Below, one piece after another: positions 11,582-19,100 of a stretch of DNA of 64,000 nt. The notes beneath the pieces were generated by a model that searched no databases, was not told where the DNA came from, and worked only from the letters and a program-made list of their open reading frames with translations. The translations under genes and the position numbers were made by a program. Every line of letters begins with the position of its first letter. Within the stretch, counting starts at the first letter, position 1. The DNA is from Hetaerina americana (taxonomy: Eukaryota; Arthropoda; Insecta; Odonata; Calopterygidae). The stretch covers positions 1,367,501 to 1,431,500 of the forward strand of contig JAKTNV010000023.1 in the NCBI GenBank assembly GCA_022747635.1, read 5' to 3'.

Positions 11582-11585
<4 letters not shown>

Positions 11586-11623
<38 letters not shown>
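11586..11623. repeat. (TA)n array
   Basis: A TA run between the 5' end of RTE-like copy A and the inverted start of the 457-bp repeat array. Confidence 0.95.
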
Positions 11624-11679
11624 TCATATATACAGAAACAGATATAAGGAAAAGGGATAGGAACACATATAAAGGACAG
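11624..11679 (-). repeat. 457-bp repeat, short inverted fragment
   Basis: This is the reverse complement of about 11845-11908 in the adjacent forward unit. The array therefore begins with a short inverted piece before turning to forward orientation at about 11680. Confidence 0.85.
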
Positions 11680-11680
11680 G

Positions 11681-12137
11681 CGACATATAAGACCCACGGA
11701 TCTCAGGGTAAATTACATATCCTCGATAGCTCAAGTGGTTAAGAGCATCCGCCCGGCAAGTGGAAAGATCCGGTGTTCGAGTCCCGGTTGAGGAGATATT
11801 TTTACTCTTGTGATCCGTTCGATTCCGCCTTCCCCACCTCTATTGTGTTCGTCCTTTATATGTGTTCCTATCCCTTTTCCTTATATCTGTTTCTGTATAT
11901 ATGAGTATTTATTCGCCGTTTGGCGGGATTTCGTGTTTGAATGTGTATTTGGCCAATGTGGCTCATCTCTTTCTTCTGGCTATGCGTGCCACGAAACGCA
12001 CTGTTCCTTTCCTGTATGATGTTGTATGAATTCTAACCCACTGTCCTTTCCTTTCCTTGTGTATTGTCTATTTCTCCTTTGGTGGGTGAAACTGCCCCCT
12101 GACGCCATCTCTTGGCTGAAAGAATCGGGGCGCTTGG
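11681..12137 (+). repeat. 457-bp tRNA-headed repeat, unit 1
   Basis: This is the first of two complete tandem units with an exact 457-bp period; CGACATATAAGACCCACGG recurs at 11681, 12138 and 12595. Units 1 and 2 look almost identical; I noted one difference, near 12052/12509. The unit carries a tRNA-like segment (11720-11794), a body, and a 3' part containing ATTCGCCGTTTGGCGGGATT. It may be a SINE that became tandem, or a satellite derived from one. Confidence 0.9.
11720..11794 (+). other. tRNA-like head of 457-bp repeat, unit 1
   Basis: A near-complete cloverleaf can be drawn: acceptor TCCTCGA with TTGAGGA (one G-U), D-stem GCTC/GAGC, and anticodon stem TCCGC/GTGGA with a 7-base loop CCGGCAA (anticodon position GGC). 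Box B is TGTTCGAGTCC. Against a working tRNA gene, position 33 is C instead of T and the T-stem does not pair cleanly. I read it as a Pol III promoter head. The same segment is at 12177-12251, 41272-41346 and, on the minus strand, 40714-40788. Confidence 0.7.
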
Positions 12138-12594
12138 CGACATATAAGACCCACGGATCTCAGGGTAAATTACATATCCTCGATAGCTCAAGTGGTTAAG
12201 AGCATCCGCCCGGCAAGTGGAAAGATCCGGTGTTCGAGTCCCGGTTGAGGAGATATTTTTACTCTTGTGATCCGTTCGATTCCGCCTTCCCCACCTCTAT
12301 TGTGTTCGTCCTTTATATGTGTTCCTATCCCTTTTCCTTATATCTGTTTCTGTATATATGAGTATTTATTCGCCGTTTGGCGGGATTTCGTGTTTGAATG
12401 TGTATTTGGCCAATGTGGCTCATCTCTTTCTTCTGGCTATGCGTGCCACGAAACGCACTGTTCCTTTCCTGTATGATGTTGTATGAATTCTAACCCACTG
12501 TCCTTTCCCTTCCTTGTGTATTGTCTATTTCTCCTTTGGTGGGTGAAACTGCCCCCTGACGCCATCTCTTGGCTGAAAGAATCGGGGCGCTTGG
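12138..12594 (+). repeat. 457-bp tRNA-headed repeat, unit 2
   Basis: The second full tandem unit, essentially identical to unit 1, with its tRNA-like head at 12177-12251. Near-identity points to a very recent tandem duplication or gene conversion. Confidence 0.9.
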
Positions 12595-12645
12595 CGACAT
12601 ATAAGACCCACGGATCTCAGGGTAAATTACATATCCTCGATAGCT
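12595..12645 (+). repeat. 457-bp repeat, unit 3, left piece
   Basis: The unit begins as units 1 and 2 and breaks in its tRNA-like head after CCTCGATAGCT, where the L1/Tx1-like element is inserted. It resumes at 18209. Confidence 0.9.
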
Positions 12646-13058
12646 GCCTCGATAGCAGGACGTGCCTGTGTTCACCGAGTGTCTTAAATTCGCCGGCGTC
12701 CGAGGCTTCGGCCGCCGGGGTTTGGAGAGCGGCACTGCCGCAGTCTCTCGGAAATCGAGGTTCCGATCGTGTTTTGTTTCAAGCGGCGGTTGACCGCCTA
12801 GTTCATCAAGAAGCGTGCAGTTTGACTCTCGACTTCTTCCGCCGGGAAGGCCGTACTTTTGTTTTGTTTACTGGATCAAGACTGACCTTGACTCCTGGTG
12901 TAGAGCTTAGGCTCCTTTTTATTTGCTACCGCCGGGTGCGTGTGGCGGGGAGGGAGCGTTCGTGAGTGTTTTTTTTTCTTTCTTTCCTTCTTGGAGTGCT
13001 TTCAGTGCGCTCTTCTTCTTTTCTTGGCGCTGGCGTGCTCCATTTGATTTCTTTCAAA

Positions 13059-14468
13059 ATGGTCGTACGTCAAGTAAACACGCTCGCCTTGCAAGTTGAT
13101 GAGAAGGCGAAACCCCCTACTCCGTTGGAGGTCCACCTCTTTACACTAGAGTCGCTGGGCCTCACACCCGAAGAGATTGTGGCGATCCAATTTGGATATA
13201 ACCGCCATTTGGTATTCCTGAAGTTGGCAACTGAAGCTACTATGAAGAGGATTCTGGATAATATCCCACGAAAACTACCGTTTCCATCCAAAATTGATCC
13301 GAGGACGACGATTACCATTGACGAGACCTCCGGTAGCCCTTGTAATGTCAGGGTTCTATGTCTCCCCGTGGAGACCCCATTGGAAGATATAACAGGCGAG
13401 CTTCAACGTTTTGGAAAAATCCATCGCTCGTGGGAGAACAGGTGGGAGGGCGACAAATTGGCACGCGTGTTGACAGGTACGAGAGTGGTGCGGATGACGG
13501 TCGAAAGAAATATCCCCTCGTACCTCCACATCGGCGGCAACCGGGCCATCATCATCTACGAGGGTCAGCGCCGCACCTGCGCCCGTTGCAACCAAGAAGG
13601 CCACGAGCGCAAGACCTGCCCTCGGAACCAGGGAGGGAAGAGCTATGCGGAAGCAATGTTTTTGGTCTCCAATCCGAACACCGCCGAAGAGATAGATGAG
13701 CCCGAGATGGCTGTGGAGGAGAGGGCGCGGTCCCTGATACTTATCGAGGGTGCGCCCCCAGCTGTCCCCGCCGAACCCCCGCATCCCCCTCCACTTGGAG
13801 GGAAATTTCAGAGGGAGCGAAAGTCGTCAACGGAAGAAAGGGATCCGAAGAAGAAGAGGACGGACGACATTGCACTGCTGATTTCGAGCATTGATAAAGC
13901 TGCGGTCCCTACCAGCTCGGATACACACTCACGACCACCAGCCCCTATCTCCGTGACCCCGTCAAAAGAGGACAGATCATCCTGCGTCCTTCCTTTCTCT
14001 GGCCACGCCAACGATGCGTTCTTCCCGCAATCCTTGCTTCACGGGCTTCCAACTCCCCGAGAATCACGGGTGACAGCGGGGGAGGATGTATCCGATTACG
14101 ACTGTCCCCCTTCCTCAACGGCGGGCCCCTCGATTACGGTGTCACGGAAAATCAAGAAAGTATCACCGGCCGCGGAAGTTGACACATGTACGAGCAAAAC
14201 CTTGTCGACGTCAACAATCCCAGACATTCCATCCTCATTCTCCTTTGAGGACAGCCAAGGTGTCGACGATCTTCCCAGGGCTCCTCTAGAGGCGGACCTA
14301 TTCGACCGATCTCCTCTTATTTCTCCCGATGGGGCCCCTTCGGCAGAAGACCACCAGTCCGCCACCCCGCCCCCCCTGAGGCCACCTCCTGGGCTGGGAC
14401 GGCCCACAGCTCTGCTCGCTCGAACAGGGCCCCCCGTGGAATGCCGCCGAGTAACCCGCTCTTCGTAG
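13059..14468 (+). CDS. Non-LTR retrotransposon ORF1 protein with CCHC zinc knuckle
   Basis: The frame is open from 12966, but I prefer the Met at 13059 (context CAAAATGG), which drops a hydrophobic, unlikely leader; this gives 469 residues. Numbering from 12966, two possible RNA-binding (RRM-like) segments (about 50-110 and 125-200) are followed by a zinc knuckle C205-x2-C208-x4-H213-x4-C218 (sequence CARCNQEGHERKTC). The C-terminal half is proline- and serine-rich and probably disordered. Such proteins coat element RNA. It precedes ORF2 by 175 bp in a different frame. No stop or frameshift is visible. Confidence 0.85.
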   Translation: MVVRQVNTLALQVDEKAKPPTPLEVHLFTLESLGLTPEEIVAIQFGYNRHLVFLKLATEATMKRILDNIPRKLPFPSKIDPRTTITIDETSGSPCNVRVLCLPVETPLEDITGELQRFGKIHRSWENRWEGDKLARVLTGTRVVRMTVERNIPSYLHIGGNRAIIIYEGQRRTCARCNQEGHERKTCPRNQGGKSYAEAMFLVSNPNTAEEIDEPEMAVEERARSLILIEGAPPAVPAEPPHPPPLGGKFQRERKSSTEERDPKKKRTDDIALLISSIDKAAVPTSSDTHSRPPAPISVTPSKEDRSSCVLPFSGHANDAFFPQSLLHGLPTPRESRVTAGEDVSDYDCPPSSTAGPSITVSRKIKKVSPAAEVDTCTSKTLSTSTIPDIPSSFSFEDSQGVDDLPRAPLEADLFDRSPLISPDGAPSAEDHQSATPPPLRPPPGLGRPTALLARTGPPVECRRVTRSS

Positions 14469-14643
14469 AGACCACGGCTGGGTCTTCCTCTTCGGACGAG
14501 GTCGGAAGGGAGGTATGCGGTGACAACTCGAGACCTCGATCGTCGACCCGTCGGACGAAGCGTCCCGGGAAGCGGCGAAGCACTCGTCGCCCGGGTTCGA
14601 GCCGCGACCGAAGCGACGTAAGCCATGACCAGGACTCTGGTAA

Positions 14644-17600
14644 GTGATGTCCGGTGCCCATAGCTGTCCTCTCATTCCACCAATGAATATTATTTCGCTT
14701 AATACTGCTGGCGTTTATAGCGCTTTAAAAATTGCAGTCCTCCAACGTTTTTTCCGCGACCTTAGGGCTGATGTAATCCTCCTTCAAGAGGTAAAGGAGG
14801 ACATAGTCTGGGATGCGAACATCTTTCAGGCTATCGGCAATTTCGCCGAAAGTCATTCTGGCACCACCACCCTAGTCCGAAATGGCATTCCGTTCTCTCA
14901 TGTTCGCCGCCACCCCTCGGGCCGAATAACGTCCGTTATCGTGAATGGTATCCATATCACAAACCTTTACGCTCCCTCCGGTGAGCGCGCGAGGGCAGAG
15001 CGCGAAACATATTTCAATGAACTTCTCCTCCCGTACCTGTATTCCTTCTCGGGGAAGGCCATATTGGGCGGAGATTTTAACACTATCTACCGCCGAGAGG
15101 ATAGTGCCTCGAACAGGGATAACGTGACATACTATCCAAGCCGGGCGCTCTCACTGATGCTCGACTCCATTGGAGCGATTGACGCAGTGCGTTCTTATTG
15201 CGCCGGTCCCGCCCCCTTCACGCGATCAGGGCCTAACTCTCGGACGCGGATTGACTACCTCTTCGTCTCGACATCCCTAAAGAATGATGTCCAGACAGTG
15301 GACACCCTCCCGGTGTCCTTCTCTGATCACTGCGCAGTGATCATGAGAGTTACGTGCCCGGACACAACCCCGGGCGCGCACGTCCACCGCTGCGGCTCCG
15401 TGTGGCGCATGGACCTCCGCGTGTTGGAGGACGCGACTCGTCGTGATTCTATCCGCACCCGGGTGTGTGCACTGATCGCGGCACTCCGTCCCGGTGCAAA
15501 CCTCGCTCTATGGTGGGACGAGGTTTTCAAACCCCGCATTGTCACCCACATCAAAAGGCAAACTTTCGAGTGGCGTAGGGAAAAGAACTACACCATCTCC
15601 TTCTACCGCCGAGCGCTGGAAGAGCTCCTGCGTAAGGATGTGGCGCCGGAGGGTTTCCACGCCCAAGTGTCGTCCCTAAAAAAAATTATCCTTGGCCACG
15701 AGCTCCAAAAATACGCTCCCCAACAGTGGCAAAAAGAACTGGACACGGATAAAGGGGGCCCCCTAACGCTATCTGAGCTTCGGCGCTGGATGAAATCCAA
15801 CTCTGGCTCCGATATAGACAGAATCCCTGTCAGAGAATCTGCCGCCGGTGACACCAACCTCCTTAAGGAAGCGGGCCGGCACTTTCAAAACACCTTTAAC
15901 AGGTATCCTCCATGGAAGGAGGGAGACGCACCCCCTCTCCCCCCTCTCCATACGCTTCCCACAGATCAAAAAGACGATTTTTGTCGAGACATAAGTTCAG
16001 ACGAACTGGACTGCGTCTCCTCCATGTTCCCGAAGGGCAAAGCACCCGGCTTGGACGGCCTACCCTTTGAATTTTATCTAGCGTACTGGGATGTTTTAAA
16101 ACCTATTTTAACCCACCTTTTTAACTGCATTTTAGCTAGCGGCTCTCTGACTGCAAGTCAGAGGACCGCCGTGATAACGCTTATACCAAAGAAGACGCGG
16201 CCAAAGTCGTTCAACGACTTCAGGCCAATCGCCCTTTTAAACGCAGACTATAAAATATTGGCGCACGTCCTACGATGTAGAATGACGGCTGCTGCCGACG
16301 TCGTCCTCTCTCCATCCCAGTACGCCGTGTCGAAAACGCGAAACATTTTCGATGCAGCACTTTTAATTCGCGACATCATTTTTTCCGCCCCCTTGTATGG
16401 CGATCGTTTTTTATCACTGGTGGCTATCGATCTTGAGAAAGCATTTGACCTGGTCCGGATCGAATGGATTCTCACCGTGCTCAAGAAGATGGCCTTCCCC
16501 GAGTACTTCATTCGTGCCGTATCAACGATGTATAACGGAACATACTCTATAATTAGGATAAACAATGCCACATCGCCGCCCATCCCCGTCAGTAATTCCG
16601 TTCGGCAGGGCTGCCCACTGTCAATGCTGCTGTTCGCCCTTGCCTTAGACCCCATACTCAGACAACTACAGAGCAGTGGAATCGGGGTACGTCGTCACGG
16701 CGCCGTCTGCCTGGGCGTCGCATACGCTGACGACATAACGCTCTTCGTAGACGACCCGTCCCACATGGCCCTAGCCCACGACATATTAACGTCATATGAG
16801 CAGGGTGGTATCTTCCTCAATAACCGGAAATCCGGGTTTTTGCTGCTGAAGGGCGACCGGCCCTCGACCTCCATCGGTTGGTCAGAAGCGCCCTCGCTCA
16901 AAATCTTGGGGTTCTGGTGGGAGAGGGAGTTGGCTCCCACGATTGAGCGAAACTGGGGAATTATTGACCATCATGTAAAATGGAGTGTTGGAAAGCTTTC
17001 ACTCCCTTCCCTCCCGATCGTGACCCGCGTCCGCCTCCTCAACCAGATTGTCTTCCCAAGGATATGGTATGTGGCCCATCTATGGCCCTTACCCACTAAA
17101 TACAACGCATACTTTATTAGAGTGTCCAACCAAATGATCTGGAATGGCAACGTAAAGAAAGTGTCCCGAAACCAGCTCTATGGCCCGTTTGAGCAGGGTG
17201 GTCTCAATTTAACCGATACAGCTCTAAAGGCGAAGGTGGTCTATGCGAAGCTTAGCCTGCGCATCCTCGGCGGTGACGACGCGTGGCGCAAGGCACTCCT
17301 CAAGGACGCGTGGCAGGAACTCGCGCGCGACGTATGCCACCGGAGGGCATTTGATGAAACGAAAAAAGTCGCTTCTCTCCTGCGAGATGGAGAAGCAATT
17401 CGAGTGAAGACCCTGTATGTCAGAGCGCTTACCGAGCAGCAACAAAATACATCCAAAAGAACGATTTCTTGGAAAAACTGGGCGACCAGCAGGGCGAACG
17501 ATGAGGCACGTAGTGGAATGTTTAACCTAATCGCGAACACAGTCATGACGAGGGAAGTGAGGCACCACCTTCGGCTAGCCGATTCGCCCCTTTGTCCGTC

Positions 17601-17925
17601 ATGCGGTCGAATAGACAACGTCGCGCATCTCATCCTTGGATGCAACGATAAAATCAGAGAATGGGAAGCTCTAAAAAAGATCTATAAAACCTGGGACGTG
17701 TTCGGTGGTGGTGCCATTACCGACATGAATCTGATCACCTTGAACTTTCGGCTCTTTCCGAGCTTTAAATCCTTCATAATGACCACCCTAATCGTGGAAT
17801 TCACACAGATGAGAACCGCGAATAAACATTCCGCTAAAGGCATGCAAGCATTGGTGGAACGGATGTGGCTGCCCCCGGTACCGGACACACTTCGTCCGTG
17901 GTTAAAAAGTTGTTTTTCTGAATAA
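14644..17925 (+). CDS. Non-LTR retrotransposon ORF2: AP endonuclease and reverse transcriptase
   Basis: A 1,093-residue open frame. The endonuclease (about 14-240) shows SLNTAG, Glu49 in LLQEV, GGDFN (142-146) and SDH (227-229). The reverse transcriptase (about 465-760) has APGLDGLPFEFY, RPIALLNADYK, the catalytic DLEKAFD (Asp596), VRQGCPLS and YADD (694-697). A C-terminal zinc motif C984-x2-C987-x7-H995-x4-C1000 follows. A Met at 14683 (MNIISLNTAG) is an alternative start, closer to the domain edge. It should nick target DNA and copy element RNA onto it. All key residues are present. The L1/Tx1 assignment rests on motif style and could change in a phylogeny. Confidence 0.9.
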   Translation: MMSGAHSCPLIPPMNIISLNTAGVYSALKIAVLQRFFRDLRADVILLQEVKEDIVWDANIFQAIGNFAESHSGTTTLVRNGIPFSHVRRHPSGRITSVIVNGIHITNLYAPSGERARAERETYFNELLLPYLYSFSGKAILGGDFNTIYRREDSASNRDNVTYYPSRALSLMLDSIGAIDAVRSYCAGPAPFTRSGPNSRTRIDYLFVSTSLKNDVQTVDTLPVSFSDHCAVIMRVTCPDTTPGAHVHRCGSVWRMDLRVLEDATRRDSIRTRVCALIAALRPGANLALWWDEVFKPRIVTHIKRQTFEWRREKNYTISFYRRALEELLRKDVAPEGFHAQVSSLKKIILGHELQKYAPQQWQKELDTDKGGPLTLSELRRWMKSNSGSDIDRIPVRESAAGDTNLLKEAGRHFQNTFNRYPPWKEGDAPPLPPLHTLPTDQKDDFCRDISSDELDCVSSMFPKGKAPGLDGLPFEFYLAYWDVLKPILTHLFNCILASGSLTASQRTAVITLIPKKTRPKSFNDFRPIALLNADYKILAHVLRCRMTAAADVVLSPSQYAVSKTRNIFDAALLIRDIIFSAPLYGDRFLSLVAIDLEKAFDLVRIEWILTVLKKMAFPEYFIRAVSTMYNGTYSIIRINNATSPPIPVSNSVRQGCPLSMLLFALALDPILRQLQSSGIGVRRHGAVCLGVAYADDITLFVDDPSHMALAHDILTSYEQGGIFLNNRKSGFLLLKGDRPSTSIGWSEAPSLKILGFWWERELAPTIERNWGIIDHHVKWSVGKLSLPSLPIVTRVRLLNQIVFPRIWYVAHLWPLPTKYNAYFIRVSNQMIWNGNVKKVSRNQLYGPFEQGGLNLTDTALKAKVVYAKLSLRILGGDDAWRKALLKDAWQELARDVCHRRAFDETKKVASLLRDGEAIRVKTLYVRALTEQQQNTSKRTISWKNWATSRANDEARSGMFNLIANTVMTREVRHHLRLADSPLCPSCGRIDNVAHLILGCNDKIREWEALKKIYKTWDVFGGGAITDMNLITLNFRLFPSFKSFIMTTLIVEFTQMRTANKHSAKGMQALVERMWLPPVPDTLRPWLKSCFSE

Positions 17926-18208
17926 CTGTGCTTCAAAGCTATCAATAATCCCAACCAAATCTAATGTTCCGTTGCTAATCCAAATATTTCCTTCTATATT
18001 TTGTGAACCCTGCCTTTATTATTCCTTCAACAGTATTGTTCATGGTCACAATTGTTTCATGCAATGTATATGAATTTATGTCTATGTAAGTGTGTAACCA
18101 TAGTAAGAAAAAAAAAATACTCTGTAACCATAATCTGTAAGCTGACAATGTGTACAATGTAAATACTAGCAGTGTAACATACTAGACCGAATAAAACTAA
18201 ATTGAACC
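17926..18208 (+). other. 3' UTR and end of L1/Tx1-like element
   Basis: About 280 bp of A/T-rich non-coding sequence with an internal A-run near 18108-18117 and AATAAA at 18190-18195. It ends just before the right copy of the ATAGCT target duplication. Confidence 0.75.
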
Positions 18209-18423
18209 ATAGCTCAAGTGGTTAAGAGCATCCGCCCGGCAAGTGGAAAGATCCGGTGTTCGAGTCCCGGTTGAGGAGATATTTTTACTCTTGTGATCCG
18301 TTCGATTCCGCCTTCCCCACCTCTATTGTGTTCGTCCTTTATATGTGTTCCTATCCCTTTTCCTTATATCTGTTTCTGTATATATGAGTATTTATTCGCC
18401 GTTTGGCGGGATTTCGTGTTTGA

Positions 18424-18427
<4 letters not shown>
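18209..18427 (+). repeat. 457-bp repeat, unit 3, right piece
   Basis: The unit resumes in the tRNA-like head (AGCTCAAGTGGTTAAGAG) and continues to GTGTTTGAATGT, where a TA array begins. Together with 12595-12645 it makes about 264 bp of the 457-bp unit. Confidence 0.88.
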
Positions 18428-18467
<40 letters not shown>

Positions 18468-18522
18468 GAGTATGTATATATATATATATATATGTATATG
18501 TATATATATATATATGTATATG

Positions 18523-18553
<31 letters not shown>

Positions 18554-18566
18554 ATACATACATACT

Positions 18567-18611
<45 letters not shown>
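18427..18611. repeat. Palindromic (TA)n/(CA)n array
   Basis: TA and TATG repeats interrupted by CACACACGAGTATGTATA (from 18461) on the left and its near reverse complement (18555-18575) on the right, so the array is itself a palindrome centred near 18518. Inverted 457-bp repeat copies flank it. Confidence 0.9.
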
Positions 18612-18615
<4 letters not shown>

Positions 18616-19100
18616 TCAAACACGAAATCCCGCCAAACGGCGAACAACTACTCATTTACATAGAAATAGATATAAGTAAAAGGGATAGGAACACACATGA
18701 AGGACGAATACAGGAAAGTGGGGAAGGCGGAATCAGGCTAATCACGAGTGTAAAAACATTTCCTAGACCGGGGCTTGAACTCCGGATCTCTCCACTTGCC
18801 GGGCTGAGGCTCTTAACTACTTGAGATATCCATGAAACGTAATTTTCACTGAGATTTGCGATGCTTTATGAAACCAAGTGCCCCGATTCTTTGGCCAAGA
18901 GATGGCGTTAGGGAGTTGTTTTACCCTCCAAAGGAGACACCCCACATAAGAGGAAAGGATAGTAGTTTAGCAATCATACAACATCATAAAGGATAGGAAC
19001 AATGCGTTTCGTGGCACGCATAGCCAGAAGAAGAGAAGAGCCACATTGACCTAATTCACATTCAAACACGAAATCCCGCCAAACGGCGAATATTAAGTTA
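18612..19100 (-). repeat. 457-bp repeat, diverged inverted copy
   Basis: The reverse complement of the 457-bp unit, with clear blocks for the CGCCGTTTGGCG segment, the tRNA-like head (about 18761-18834, degenerate) and the body. It is visibly more diverged than units 1-3, so it is older or not under recent exchange. Confidence 0.85.

Larger units (their letters stand above)
4985..11582 (-). mobile_element. RTE-like non-LTR retrotransposon copy A, split by an insertion
   Basis: On the minus strand the element runs from 11582 to 8980, is interrupted by 5733-8979, and resumes from 5732 to about 4985. Aligning with the uninterrupted copy at 31915-35262 shows this: copy B reads through CAATGCTTGCAACCCCTTGG where copy A breaks, losing only about 5 bp. 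The two parts sum to about 3.35 kb, the same as copy B. It encodes an apurinic-type endonuclease and a reverse transcriptase, both broken by stops and frameshifts. The 3' end is followed by an AAT repeat (4971-4986), typical of RTE/CR1-type tails. The clade call is by motif resemblance only. Confidence 0.8.
12646..18208 (+). mobile_element. L1/Tx1-like non-LTR retrotransposon, apparently complete
   Basis: A 5,563-bp insertion flanked by ATAGCT at 12640-12645 and 18209-18214, which fits a 6-bp target duplication; the uninterrupted target is seen in units 1 and 2. It has a 5' leader, two long open frames in the usual ORF1-ORF2 order, and a 3' end with AATAAA at 18190. There is no long poly(A) tail. 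The first bases repeat CCTCGATAGC from the target, suggesting microhomology at the 5' junction. The insertion falls in the acceptor/D-arm part of a tRNA-like sequence. Confidence 0.88.

Noticed and set aside
11720..12251. Functional tRNA-Ala(GGC) genes
   Set aside because: The T-stem does not pair cleanly and position 33 is C instead of T; the same segment is the head of a dispersed 457-bp repeat, so it is better called tRNA-derived.
11810..12476. Identical 69-codon frames in the tandem 457-bp units
   Set aside because: They are present because the repeat units are near-identical; the composition and lack of any domain argue against a protein.
14298..14675. Overlapping minus-strand frames inside the L1/Tx1-like ORFs
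   Set aside because: They are shadows of the well-supported plus-strand ORF1 and ORF2 in a GC-rich segment.
18351..18824. Long frames encoding alternating Tyr-Ile repeats
   Set aside because: They are translations of (TA)n arrays; the same artefact occurs at every TA array in the window.
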